DNA of 64,000 bases from Paguma larvata (lineage: Eukaryota; Chordata; Mammalia; Carnivora; Viverridae). The position numbers and the translations under genes are program-made. The stretch is from the NCBI GenBank assembly GCA_030068075.1, contig CM057828.1, forward strand, positions 114,255,699-114,319,698, read 5' to 3'. This document shows positions 1 to 12,293 of the stretch, piece after piece. A model generated the notes under the pieces. It had not been told where the DNA came from. It made no database searches and saw only the letters and a program-made list of their open reading frames with translations. The number at the start of each line of letters is the position of its first letter. Position 1 is the stretch's first letter.

Positions 1-2789
1 ATCTACACTGTCAACCTCTTCCCGTCAGCCTACAATCTCCCAGCTTTAAAAATCTCTCCTTTGATGCTCCATGCCCTCCGGTGACTGCTCCATATCTCCT
101 CATTCTACAGCTGAGCTTCCTGAAAGAGTAATTCATATTCCCTAGCTTTCTTCCTCAAACTGCCTCTCTCCTTCACCTCTCCCAGCCGAGGCTTCTCTCC
201 ACCCACTATACTGAGATGGCCCTCATCAGGGTCACTGGAAAACTTCCCGTGTCCAAACTCAGTGTTACTCTATTTTTCTTGAGTTTTCAGCACTATTTGC
301 CAGAGTGAACCATTCTTTCCTTCTGGAAACATTTGGTTCATGGGGCTTGCAAGAGATCACACTCCCTCAATCTCCTCTCCCTCTGCCAGGTTCCTAAATG
401 TCAGTGTCTCCTAGAGCTCTGGTCCCCTTTGCTTCTCTTTCTAAGCACTCACGTTTGTAACCTCATGCGGTGCCATGGCATTTGCTCTATAAGCAAATGA
501 CACAAAAACCATTTCTAACATGGACTTCCTTCCTGAAGTCCAGACTCCTATACTATATCCAGCTAACCTACTTAGTAACTCTACTTTTCTGTTTGATTGG
601 CATAACAAATTTAACATCCCCCAAACAGAATTCATGCCCACCCTTCACCCTATTTCAATAAATATAGAGGAATTATACTATCATCCATGGACCATGAACA
701 ACACCCACATTTTAGGCTGGGCTGACCAGGTAATGTTTAGATAGGTAGATAGAAAGATAGATAGATAGATGGATAGATAGAAAGATATAATTTTTTTGAG
801 AGGACCTTGTGGTACAGTAATATCCATATAAGAATCAACCATGACATAACTATTCCAATTCAATTTCTATTCCCAAGACTGGAATTGCCATAGTTAAGTA
901 TTTATTTATTTCCCTTTCTTTCTTCTTCTTGAAAAAATCCTGAGCATTTTAACTTCAGACTTTTCCCTAAAAAAAAAAAAAAAAAAAACCCCAAAACAAA
1001 AAACAGCTGTATTTATATAAATGTATAAAAATCTAACTTCAAAGTGAATCATAATCTTCCAAAACTAAAAATTCTATAAATACAGCTCCCCCACCCCCCC
1101 AAGATTACAAAACTAAATGGGGAAGCAAACAAGATTAGGGCAGCTGAACAGCCAGAGATAAAGCTTTGCGTGCCTGGCAGTAAGGAATGAGGGGCATGTC
1201 ATTTTGAATTCTACTCAAAGACTGAAATTGCTTAAACCTTGACTACTATCCTTAAAAAACCCTTCTCTCCTCTCCCCCAGCAAAAAGATGGTTAAAAAGA
1301 TTCAGCTCATTTAGAGTTAGGTTATGCCAGTAAGTTACGCTCAATTGCCTTATAACTAAGGCCTTCGACATGATGGCAAAAACATATTTAGAGGATTAAA
1401 AATGTGAAGACACTCAGGAAAATAGTAGGTCTGCCCTCCACTCACCCCGTATATCTCGCTTTGCTGCAAAAGAATTAGTATCATCCACAGTGGGTGTCCT
1501 GCCTCCGATGAGGCGCTACAGAATCCAACAGTTAATGTAATTCTATGCAAATGTATCTTTTCTTAGGGCAACAACACCAAAAATGGATGCATTCAAATCT
1601 TAGGCCATTGCTAATTTGAAAGAAAAGAAAGGAATAGGTAGTATTACAGTCTTTCTTGCAATCTTTATAACGTAGGTCAAGGCTCTTGACAATCCCTTAG
1701 GTTGTTTTTTCCTCTCTAGAATAAAAATTTTTTAAAGGCTATTGCTTTTAAGAGAAAGACCAAAAGATGTACATGCAGAATTTTTCCAGGAATTTTGTTC
1801 TCTTTAGAAAAATGTGTTATATTTTGCTCTCTTTAATTAAGTACACATACTTGTTGGATTCATGGCGTTTTACCCCATGAACTCAAATGTGATCGTTTTC
1901 AGGAAACTCTTAAAATAATTATAAAATTACAAGAAAAAGTATAAATATTTTTAAAACAAGCAAGGGTTTGAATGAGTTTAAGATATCTAAAGATGGGTCA
2001 TGCTATCATTAAAATAATCATTTCCTAGAATCGCTGCAAAATTAACATTACAGGAATTTGGGAATCTGATGAAAGCTTTTAGGATTTGTAAAGTGGTCCT
2101 AATATCTGATAAAATTTAAATTTCCCTATGCTAAAATATTAGCATATTTTAATACTAAACGCTAATGAAAAACCATCTTTCATTAACTGATGCTGAAGAT
2201 ATCAAGAAAATGACATAAATGAGTCCACAGGAACTTCCAGCCTGCATCAGGACCCTGATAATAAAGAATGAACCAGGAAGAGTACTGTATCCAGTTCTCT
2301 GTGCTAAAATCACAGGAACACAGCTAATATCACAGATGGTAATCTATCGGGGTGGGGGGGAACAAATGTACTCAGAATTTTCCCAGGCTCCTGATGCACA
2401 GTTCACACTGCACAACTCCAGAAGGCACCATGAATTATGTAGCTCAGTGCTCTGGAGTGAATGCATTCATGTAAAATATGAAATGAATGGTACCTCCTAG
2501 ATTTGTACAGCCTGGGCCACCCCATATCACTTATGAGTACAATAGGGGTCATAACACAAGCCATTGTATTTCCTGGTTGTTGCCATCACATGCTAATATA
2601 GGACCCTTATTGTCTTAGAAAGTCCCCATAAATATGGCTCACAAGTGGTCATGGACAAGTCTGCTTCAGCCAGACATCACTGATACTCCGTTCTGGTTTA
2701 GGTAAGTATTGGTCTCCTTCCCACTTCGCTGGGCAGATGGTGGCTGGCACCCTGCTGGTCACTCAGAGCTCCTGTTGCTCCTCAGCATG
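1..2789. other. AT-rich intronic sequence
   Basis: Positions 150-700 may be a degraded old repeat (CCAAACAGAATTCATGCCCA). An A20 run lies at about 969-988. The short open frames are not supported. Nothing else was recognised. Confidence 0.5.
740..788. repeat. GATA/GAAA microsatellite
   Basis: Interrupted (GATA)n with GGTA and GAAA variants, about 48 bp. Confidence 0.85.
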
Positions 2790-3248
2790 TGGAGTCCTCG
2801 CCAGATAGGCTGAGCCGTGTGCGCCATTGCTCAGCAGGTATGGAGTCCCCACCAGTTAGGCTGAGCCTTGTTCACCATTGCTCAGCAGGTGTGGAGTCCC
2901 CACCAGCTAGGCTGAGTCTAGTTCACCATTGCTCAGCAGGTGTGGAGTCCCCACCAGCTAGGCTGAGCCTTGCTCGGCATTGCTCGGCAGGTGCGGAGTC
3001 CCCGCCAGCTAGGCTGAGCCTTGTTCACCATTGCTCAGCAAGTGTGGAGTCCCCACCAGCTAGGCTGAGCCTTGCTCGGCATTGCTCGGCAGGTGTGGAG
3101 TCCCCACCAGCTAGGCTGAGCCTTGCTCGGCATTCCTCGGCAGGTGTGGAGTCCCCGCCAGCTAGGCTGAGCCTTGTTCGGCATTCCTCGGCAGGTGTGG
3201 AGTCCCCGCCAGCTAGGCTGAGCCTTGTTTGGCATTGCTCAGAAGGCA
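2790..3248. repeat. 51-bp minisatellite, nine copies
   Basis: Units start at 2790, 2841, 2892, 2943, 2994, 3045, 3096, 3147 and 3198, exactly 51 bp apart. Each reads roughly TGGAGTCCCCACCAGCTAGG, then CTGAGCCTTGTTC and CCATTGCTCAGCAGG. Copies differ by scattered substitutions (for example CACCATTGCTCAGCA versus CGGCATTCCTCGGCA), with no indels, and the three last units are most alike. Because 51 is a multiple of three, a frame stays open through all copies (plus strand 2789-3295, and two minus-strand frames). I see no evidence of a gene. Confidence 0.95.
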
Positions 3249-3924
3249 AAGCAGTGTCTCCAGGTGCTCTGCCAGGGAGTCTGTTCCTCTGCTGATGATC
3301 CACGTTTACTGCTGTGTGGCTACTCAGTCCATCAGGCATGGCCACCATACTTCTGCTGTTCCAGTCACCCAAGAATCCTTCAGGAAGTGGAAATAATGGT
3401 TCTTTTTCCTTTGTGTGACATGCTGACTGTGACAGGGCAAGTGGTTGCTTGTACCCCAGCTGGTTGAGTGAAGCAGCTCTTACAGTTTTCACTCATAACC
3501 TCACTCTGCTTTAGGTCACAGATATGTACCCACGTGGCTGGGCTGGGCTTGGGGTGGCTTTCATTAACAGCCAATACTTGTATTCAGAGTTGTGACCTCC
3601 TCTAACCACTAGCGATTTGTTACTGGGTCAAACTTGTGCTCTTTCCCTTAGTATCAGTCATCTCTCAGAAGATTCCAGGACCCTTGGCAGAAAGACTCCT
3701 GCTGGGTAAACTCACTAGAAATGCCTGATTCTCTGAAGTGGGCAAAGTTTCAGTTCCTTTCCCAGAAGGCCTGAGTGCCCTCCACCTATGTGAATGCACT
3801 CACCTCCCCGGTTGCCCAGACATGTCTGAATCTCCCTTAGACTCAAGGTGGGATTTGCTACATAAGCCACCTAAGAGTTATAAGCGACATCGATACTATG
3901 AATATTGGTGATTTCAAGAAGATT

Positions 3925-4480
3925 CATATTCTCTTGTTCTGGTTAACCTGTGTGACAAATTATCCCCAAACTCTGTAGCTTCAAAAACAATGATTATATC
4001 TCATGATTTTGTGGGTCAGGAATTCATGCAGGACTCACAGGAAATTCTTCTGCTCCATGTGGTGTCAACTAAGGTCACTCAGTGGTATTCACTCGGTCGG
4101 TAGGCTGGCCTGGAGGGGCCAAGATGGCTTCGCTCGTATAGTTGGCATTTTGTGGGGAGATGGCTGGGAGCTTGAGCTCAGCTAGGACTGTTGAGCAGAT
4201 GTTTGTATGTGATTCTCTCTGGCATGGTGACCACAGTAGTCGCACTCCCTTCATGGCAAGTCAAGGGCTCTCAGAGAGTATTCTGAGAAACATGAAGCAG
4301 ACACTTCCGGTTTTTTAAAATTGGGCTTAAAAATGTCATAGCCTTACTTCTGCTATCTTCTATCAACTGAGGAAGTCACAGAAAATGCTGGGGCTCAAGG
4401 GTGGGCAACAGAGACTCCAACTCTTGATGTAAGAAGTATCCAAAAACTGTGACAACCTATAATCTACCACGACCTGTCCC
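3925..4480. repeat. Ancient interspersed repeat, family not resolved
   Basis: CTGTGTGACAAATTATCCCC, then TCATGATTTTGTGGGTCAGG and later TTACTTCTGCTATCTTCTAT and GGAAGTCACAGAAAATGCTG are phrases I recognise from a common old mammalian repeat, but I cannot name it safely. It has no coding potential. Confidence 0.5.
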
Positions 4481-5357
4481 ATTTCGTCAAGAAGCTGAGC
4501 AAGAGTTACTTCAAGTTAAAGATCACAGAGTAACATCATTGTTCCCTGCCCTGACCACTCAATAAACAACAAAAAGGATGAATAGTTGAGAGATCTCTTT
4601 AATGAAAAAGAGAAATGGCCATAGTCCCAAACTACAGTCATAACTGTCCAACACTGTGGAATCTGTGTCAAAATGAGAGAGGAAGCTGAGAACCAACATA
4701 TAAGTCCTTAGACCTCCCCTTCCCTGAGTTCTTTATTTTAATTATTCCCTTAGGTAGCTAAATTGTGTCATTGCATGGTTATTTCCAGAAAAGAGATTTT
4801 TATAAAAGAAAGTGCACAGCCTTGAAAGGTGGATTCAATGAGCCTTTGCTCGGAGCTATCAGTTCCAGGGGCATGAGTAGTTCATAGTGGGAAAAAGTCC
4901 TGATGAGACCCAGCTGACATGCAGGAAAGCAAGGGGTGGGAGCTGGAGGAGACCACGGGATAGTGACCTGTCATCTACTAGTCCAGCAGATGGGTGGCCA
5001 GTGGCCAGGGGAAGGCTAGGCAAAGAGAAGGGAGAAGCAGCAGCAGTTGATAAAGTAGATATGGTCATGACACTGAAAGACTGTCGTTATGGGTTTTTGC
5101 TGTGAGCCGCAGAGAACATTATATGAATGGTGCTACCTGGTCTTGTACAACTCAGTGGCTTTGTGCACTGACTTCTTAAATGTTCAAAACTGAGAGGAGA
5201 AGGCAAAGAAAATATAGATTTGGTGGGAGGACGTTCAAGAGAATACAAACTGAAGACTTCTCAAATCATCCTTTCTCCATTCCCACTTTTTAATTTTCGG
5301 CTAGAACACAGCTATTTCCAATCTTGTTTGAAAAGACAGTCATCGCCATCCATACTT

Positions 5358-5580
5358 TTTTAAAATATATTTTAATGTTTATTTTTGAGAGAGAGAAAGA
5401 GAGACAGAGCATGCGTGGTGGAGGGGCAGAGAGTGAGAGGGAGACAGAGAATCCAAAGCAGGTTCCACGCTCTCAGCTGTCAGCACAGAGCCTGATGTGG
5501 AGCTTGAACCCACGAACCATGAGATCATGACCTGAGGTGAAGTCAGATACTTAACTGACTGAGTCACCCAGGCATCCCCT
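5358..5580 (-). mobile_element. Felid tRNA-derived SINE (SINEC_Fc type)
   Basis: The reversed head GAGTCACCCAGGCATCCCC is at the right end and the reversed A-tail at the left. A 14-bp near-perfect target duplication, CCATCCATACTTTT / CCATCCACACTTTT, flanks it. Confidence 0.93.
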
Positions 5581-5598
5581 CACCATCCACACTTTTAA

Positions 5599-5631
<33 letters not shown>

Positions 5632-5799
5632 AGACGAGGAGGAGTAGTTAGGGATTGATTATAAGCAAAAGGCAAATGAAGAACATATACCACAGAAAAG
5701 AATTGCAGAAAAAATGCAGACAAAAAGTTCTCCGTCCTTCAGAGATGTTTCTTATATGATCTTCTCATTTAAAAGGAACAATGTAAAGATTTCTTTCTC

Positions 5800-6313
5800 T
5801 TGAAAGAGATAGTACAAAGCTTTAATAAAGAGATGCTTAGACAACAGAAAGAGACAAAAACTGAGTTGGTTGTGATCATGAAAGGAATGGAGGTAAAATC
5901 ACGACAGAAGAAAAGATATAGAATAAACGTGACTGAATTCACAGACAGGGTCAGGTACCTGGATCAGGTACTCAAAATGAAAGGAAAAAGGACATAGGTT
6001 CAATTGGCTCTCATGAGGCAGTGTGAGCTGGCTCCCGCACATCACAGGGTTTAAGTACAATGGAAACGGATACGGAAGGACAGTCACTGAGACAGAGCTT
6101 GGCGAAGTTGCAGAACACCTACGGACATCCTGCAGAAGAACCGGCCATGGACAAAGGGAGGGGTCTCCTTGCCTACATTCTCTCAATAGCAGCACACACT
6201 GTCAAAGACACAGTGCAACAGTGCCTGCAATGTCTCGAGGAATAGAAAATGTGCACCTAAGTATATTTTACCAAACTAAACTGAGTTTCGAGCTCAAGCA
6301 GCCAAGAATTTAG
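5800..6313 (+). other. Two adjacent short open frames, not recognised
   Basis: Frames of 65 codons (5800-5997, Lys/Glu-rich: MKEIVQSFNKEMLRQQKETK) and 96 codons (6023-6313) follow an A-rich tract at about 5600-5632. The first has a charged, helix-like composition, but I cannot match it to any family. It is probably non-coding. Confidence 0.2.
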
Positions 6314-6959
6314 GGTTTGAGGCTTTCTGGAAATAACCATGAGGTGACACAATTTTAGCTTCCCAAGAGGATAATTAAAATAAGGCACTCAGAAAAGGGA
6401 GGGTATAATTTCAAAGGCTTGAAGTGAGCACTGAATCAACGTAAATACAGAAAAAAGATTAGATATCCCTAGAAATTATGCTTACAGACAGACCACGAAT
6501 GTGAAGCATTGACTAAATAGAAGAATTGTGTAACAGTCCCAGGATGTGGAAATCAAGGAGGTGGAAGGACGTGTACCTGTGCCAACTTCATTCTTCAGAG
6601 CAAGGAGGTAGCAGATAGTGTCTAGAATCAAATCAAAATGAATCTAACCTTTAAGACTTTAGCAAAGTCAAAAACTATTGAGGTGAAGAAAGATAACCAT
6701 TTATCTGACTTTCGATAATTTCTTCCTTTCTGCTCTAAGTTTCTCTTTCTTCTGTTAAACATGAGTAAAACATTTAAATAGTACTTATACAGTTTTGTGA
6801 AATGTAACCACTGAGGGAAATTGGGTAGATGGTACAGGGGTCTTTCTGTATTATTTCCTAGAGATGCATGTAAATTTATAATTATATCAATAAGAATTTC
6901 AATAAAAATAGTACTTATAGAATAACTCATGTTTGTAAGAACTTACTATGTCTCTTGTT

Positions 6960-7006
6960 ACACACACACACACCCACACACCCACACATACACACACACA
7001 CACACA
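6960..7006. repeat. (CA)n microsatellite
   Basis: About 23 CA units with CCA and TA interruptions. Confidence 0.9.
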
Positions 7007-7593
7007 GAAAGCAATCTGGAATTGTGTTCACCAAATGCTTATGCTGGGCCTTTTATTTTCTCTTGGTGCTGTGGTTTTTAACTGCTTACCTAAAACTTCT
7101 TTATATTTTTATATATTTATTGGGTTTTTAAATAAGTAAGGGTCACTTTTACAAATAAACTAATACTCATATTCATTATTCTTTCAAAAGAATTAAGAAG
7201 CAGAGACAATCAAAATATGTTTCAAAGCAAAAGGTCGCAACCACGGCCACCTGAGAAGCGTAATGAGTGAGCGAGGCAAAGGCAAGCAGGGAGCATGTGA
7301 ATAACTGGGTTGCACAAGTGCTAAAACCAGAGTGATAATAATTTTTTTCCCCAAGTCCTCTTTTTGCTTCAGCAAGGGAACTATAAAAAAAAAAAAAGTT
7401 TTCTCTAGAAAAAAATTAAAAACACTCTTTCTTTCAGAAAAAAAAAAGCTTTCATGTTGTTTCTCCAACTTTTTTTCACAGTTAAGTAATAAATAGTTAA
7501 GTCCACTATTAACTGTGTCTATTAAATACATAAAGCCAGCTGAGGGCTTCCTGTTCTAGATCTCAACCCAAGCTCTTCAAGTCAAGGTATAAA

Positions 7594-8141
7594 GTTAACC
7601 CTCAAACAACACGGGTTTGAACTGCATGGGTCCACTTATTTGCAAATTGTTTTCAAGAAATATGATACAGTACTGTAAATGTATTTTCTCTTCCTTATTA
7701 TATTTTCTCTTTTTTTAATGTCTGTTTATTTTTGAGAGTGATACAGAGCGTGATCAAGGGAGGGGCAGAGAGAGAGGGAGACATAGAATCCGAAACAGGC
7801 TCCAGGCTCTGAGCTGTCACCACAGAGGCATATGCGGGGCTTGAACTCACAAGCTGTGAGATCATGACGTGAGCTGAAGTCGGACACTCAACTAACTGAG
7901 CCACCCAGGCGCCTCTCTTTTACTATTTTCTTAATAACATTTTCTTTTTCCTACTTTATTCTAAAAATATAGTATATAATACATACAACATGCAAAATGT
8001 GTTAAATGACTATGTTCTCAGTAAGGCTTTTGGTCAGTGGTGGGCTTTTCGTTCAGTTTTGGGAGAGTCAAAAGTTGTACTTGGATTTTCAACTGCAGAG
8101 GGAGTTGGCACCCCTAATCCCGTGTTGTTCAAGGATCAACC
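7594..8141. mobile_element. DNA transposon with terminal inverted repeats (TcMar/Tigger-like), interrupted by a SINE
   Basis: The left end GTTAACCCTCAAACAACACG and the right end, which on the opposite strand reads GGTTGATCCTTGAACAACAC, form imperfect inverted repeats of about 24 bp. The interior is AT-rich and non-coding, as in non-autonomous mammalian DNA transposons. A minus-oriented felid SINE at about 7709-7915 is nested inside. I recognise the end sequence as a common mammalian DNA-transposon terminus but cannot name the family with certainty. Confidence 0.7.
7709..7915 (-). mobile_element. Felid SINE nested in the DNA transposon
   Basis: The reversed SINE ends GAGCCACCCAGGCGCC at about 7900-7915. 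It interrupts the AT-rich middle of the 7594-8141 element, so it is the younger of the two. Confidence 0.93.
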
Positions 8142-8239
8142 ATATATTTATTGAGATCTTACTGCATGCAAAGCCATGGACCTTGCACTGGAGATACAAA
8201 GATGATTAAGATTCACAAAATATATTGCAAGTTATCACC

Positions 8240-8472
8240 ATTAAGTGATGGTGATAGCTTACACTGTGTCAGGTCCTGTGCTTCATGCTTTTTAGGCATT
8301 ATTACATTTATCCTCACAGCTCTACGGGGTAGGTATTATTAGCACTCCCATCTCATAAACATGGATTACCTGGATCTAAGAGAGGTTCAACAACTTGCCC
8401 ACAGTCACAAAACTAGTACATGGCAGAACAGGTACACAGAAGGATGAGGACTTGAACTCAGGTCCTGAAGCA
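8240..8472 (-). mobile_element. MIR (ancient tRNA-derived SINE)
   Basis: The inverted MIR order is visible: CATTTATCCTCACAGC, GGTAGGTATTATTAGCACTC, AGAGAGGTTCAACAACTTGC, CCACAGTCACAAAACTAGTA, ACTTGAACTCAGGTCCTG. Confidence 0.85.
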
Positions 8473-9371
8473 GGAACAAAGGGCTGTATGACCACAGAGG
8501 ACAGAAAATGTAAACACATGCTTGGGGCTCCTGGGTGTCTCATAAGTGCTGAACTGACTTTTGGAGATATGGTTTTGAAGTATATTTTCAAGGGAAAGAA
8601 TGAAGAGGGGAGGTTTCAAAGAGAGAACACTGCATGAGCCCAAATGGAGAGGAACAAAAATACTTGGAAGGGTGAGCAACCAGAAAGTGGCCTGATGGCC
8701 ACGGGGAGGGTACTGGGAGAGGGACGGTCATGGTGGTCATAGCAGGCCCGTATACTGTCATCAGTGACATGCTGGGAGCCATTGAATGTTTGCCCTTTCA
8801 GATCTTAGTGAAATCAAGGACTGAAAAATAACATCCTTAATGAAGTCTTAGAGTATGGTGTAACTTCAAGTAGTAATTACCAGAGAAATGGGGAGAAGTC
8901 TTTTTTAAATTAATGCAGTTTTGTTGGCCCCTGCTGATAATGTGCTTGCTAATAACAAAGGCAAATCCTTAAACTCACTGCAGAGATGAGGGACTCTTTT
9001 CGAAAGAAATGAAAAGGTCACAATGTTGACGATTATCAACTCATTTCAAGCAGTCACTAAAATCGGGTTACCATAGGACTATATCCCAAATATTTCAAAG
9101 ATACTGTAAATTAGATTGCCATTTCAAACTTAGTGATTTCTACACCCTACCCTCTTAATTAAAACCAAGAAGTCTGGGGAAACATGAGCAAAGATTTCTT
9201 GACCCTTGAATCCACTCCTCAGTAATGTAAACTCCAACTGCCTGCAGTATCTCATAGAAGTTGATTACACTGGAAAGGCCCAATATGAGCAAATAATACA
9301 AAGCAGCCCAAAAAGTCTGACAGAAATTCTCTGTATCATCAGTTTTGTGAATTTCTACTAATAGTGAGGAA

Positions 9372-9720
9372 GACAGAAACTAGGAAGAGTGCTGGTCTGA
9401 AAATCATGGGCTTCGAGCAACAGCCCAGCGCTGGCCATGACCCGGCCATTGAATTGTCAGGATTCCATTTTTCTGGGTTTCAGTTTTCTAACCTCTCAAA
9501 TAAGAAACCAGAAGAAAAGTTCCCTTGCAGCAATAGCAGCCTATGATTGTAAGATTATTCTCTGGAGGTGGAAAAAAAAAAAAGGCAGCATAATACAGAG
9601 AAGAACTGAAGTAGATGTCAGGACAAATGGGTCCTGGCCCCAGCTCTTCTGCGTGACAGGATATATAATGACTCTAAACAAGTCTTTTATTTCCCCCTTG
9701 GCGGACGGTTTTTCCCTTTC
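9372..9720 (+). mobile_element. Possible one or two degraded MIRs
   Basis: GAGTGCTGGTCTGAAAATCA ... CTGGGTTTCAGTTTTCTAAC and, further on, AGCATAATACAGAGAAGAAC ... GGTCCTGGCCCCAGCTCTTC have MIR-like order, with many differences. Confidence 0.4.
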
Positions 9721-10310
9721 CTTGATGGTTTTTTACTCTGTTTGTACAACATTTGACTCTCTTTGAAGCATCAATATAAGTCCTAGGAACTATGTCACAG
9801 CTTCTTAGTACATTTTAACAACTTCTTCCTGTTTATTTAAATTCCTTTATTTATTGCAGCTTAAAAGTCAAGATGCCTGTACCGGTCTTCCCTAGGGGAT
9901 GCTTATTCAATAGCCTATTCCTTATAAAAGTCCTTCAAGAGACCATGCTTAAAAGGTATTTAGCTCTTTTTTGGGAGCTTTTGGGGAAGATGAAGTAGTG
10001 AAGAAAAGCATAAGGAACTATTTCAGGTGGAGAAGGGTAAGTTATGATTTTGTTTATAAATTTCCTGGCCCTAGATGGACCCTCAAATATATTCCCCAGG
10101 CTTTGCTCGTCACTTTCTAACTTCCCTATCTTGGATGGACACTGCCATCAGCTCATGCCTTAATGAGAACTCTTCTCTTAGATTCCATACAGACAATTCC
10201 TTTACTCTTTCATTTTGGCCAAGATAAAACTAGAATTTTCCAAACAAAATTTACTTAGAATATAAGCATGTATACACAGATACACACACCACACAATTAA
10301 AACATCCCAC

Positions 10311-10536
10311 AGGCACCTAGGTGGCTCAGTTGGTTAAGTGTCCGACTTCCTCTCAGGTTATGATCTCGCGGTTTGTGAGTTTGGGCCCTGCATTGGGCTC
10401 TGTGCTGACAGCTCAGGGCCTGGAGCCTCCTTCAGATTCTGTGTTTTCCACTCTCTCTGCCCCTGCTATGCTCATGCTCTGTCTCTCAATAATAAATTAA
10501 AAAAAGAAACGTTAAAAAAATAAAAAGAAATTAAAA
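10311..10536 (+). mobile_element. Felid SINE
   Basis: Head AGGCACCTAGGTGGCTCAGT, CT-rich middle, then AATAATAAATTAAAAAAAG. Imperfect duplicates AAAACATCCCAC and AAAAATCCCGCA flank it. Confidence 0.93.
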
Positions 10537-12060
10537 AAAATCCCGCAAACATACAGAAATAAATATGTATGGATAGCCAAACACCAGCCACACACTGTCT
10601 TGATCAGTAAACACGATGGAGACTGACTTCCTCCACTTCCAAAAAATGTAATGAAGTTAGGAAGAAATACTAAGGACAAGCAAAATACATCCAAAATTGC
10701 TGCCTCAGCCTGTCTTGGTGTATCCAGAGTTTAACTTTTACGACCAACAATGAAAGGACGGTGGACAGCAGGACGCAGGTGGCATGGGACATCCTCACTG
10801 TGGGCTGTCAAGAACACTGGTTATGTGTTGCCTGACTCTCGATGCTCTCTGTGGTCTGCTCTGTGAGGAAATCTCCAACCACACTTCCGAGTTGTCTCCT
10901 TACAACTTTGATTAAATGCTTGCCTTTGTGTGAGCATATCTCCTTGCTTTCATGAGTTTGCTCCACTGTTCTTTCTAGAAATAATGTTCAGAGGGTGGTA
11001 ACTCTATTTTTCACACATGATTAAGTCCTGTTTATCCCACTGCTGATTCAAAGGCCGCCTCCTGGATAAACCCTCCTGTCTCTCTTACCATAAACATTCT
11101 CTGCTTCTCTCATAGGACATTATTTGTATTCCTTTCACGGGATTAAAACTTCTTACTTTGTATAATGGTTATTTACATGCTTTCCTTATCCCTTTTATTG
11201 AAAAGTGAGCTCCCAGGTATATAGACTATATAGCTGTCAGATCCAAGAGTTTTAACACAATGGCCTCAATAAATATTGAGACAACACCAGCATTATCTCC
11301 ATCAATGATTTCCATGGAAGCAAGGATTATATCACAATTGGTAGTGGACTGAACGAGGGCATGAGAAATTTAGTCATGCTATGGACTAAAATCAGAAAGT
11401 AGGAAAGAAGAGTATGTCATGATAATTCCTAGATTTCTGGTTGACATAAGGAATTGAGTGGTGGTACCATGAATAAGAAAGCGACCAAAGAATTAATTTT
11501 AGGTGGTATAGCATAAATTCAATTTTGGACATGTTCAGTTTGAAATATCTCTGCAATAGTCATGTGGAGATGGGAATCAAAAGAATGTGGTTATTCTAAG
11601 AAGAGACAGGATAAGCACTGTAAAAGTCCCACATATTAAGGGAAATGAGTAAATGTTCCAAAGGGGGAATAATTCTCACAAAGACATAGTTACAGCCATT
11701 AGAGAAAAATTATCCTGCCCAGAAAATAGAGTAAAATGGAATCATGCATTGAATCACACTGAAGAAGCCCTATTATTACCTCCTACTGATTTTTCTTTCT
11801 CTCTCTCTCTTTTTTTTTTTTTTTTTGTAAAATCAAAATCCCATTCAAGTGAATTTACATGACATAAAGTCTTATACATAAATAAAGAACTGACAGCGTG
11901 AACCAGGCTTTTAGTACTGAATGGCTGGATAATTTTTTAGTTTGTCTTTCATTTTTTAATCCTTTGAGATATGTCTCAAAGTTGCCTTATATTCTGTTTT
12001 GAAAACCATATATGCTGGGACAAGTGAGGTAATTGTAAGAGTGCCACAAAAATGGCCAGA

Positions 12061-12063
12061 AGT

Positions 12064-12095
<32 letters not shown>

Positions 12096-12293
12096 TTTTT
12101 TGAGAGAGAGAGAGAGAGAGACAGAGCACAAGCAGCGGAGGGGCAGAGAAAGAGGGAGACACAGATTCCAAAACAGGCTCCAGGCTCTGAGCTGTCAGCA
12201 CGGAGCCCGATGTGGGGCTCGAACCCACGAACCATGAGATCCTGACCTGAGCTGAAGTCGGGTGCTTAACCGACTGAGCCACCCAGGCACTCC
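12061..12293 (-). mobile_element. Felid SINE
   Basis: A long reversed A-tail (T18), a (GA)n run, then the full body to GAGCCACCCAGGCACTCC. The duplicates TGGCCAGAAGTTTTT and TGGCCAGCGTTTTT lie at 12053 and 12294. Confidence 0.95.

Noticed and set aside
2790..3248. CRISPR-like array.
   Set aside because: There are no distinct spacers; the whole 51-bp unit repeats, and the host is a mammal.
2789..3295. 168-codon repeat protein in the minisatellite.
   Set aside because: A 51-bp period keeps any open unit open. Other frames are open too, and there is no start context, splice site or protein match.
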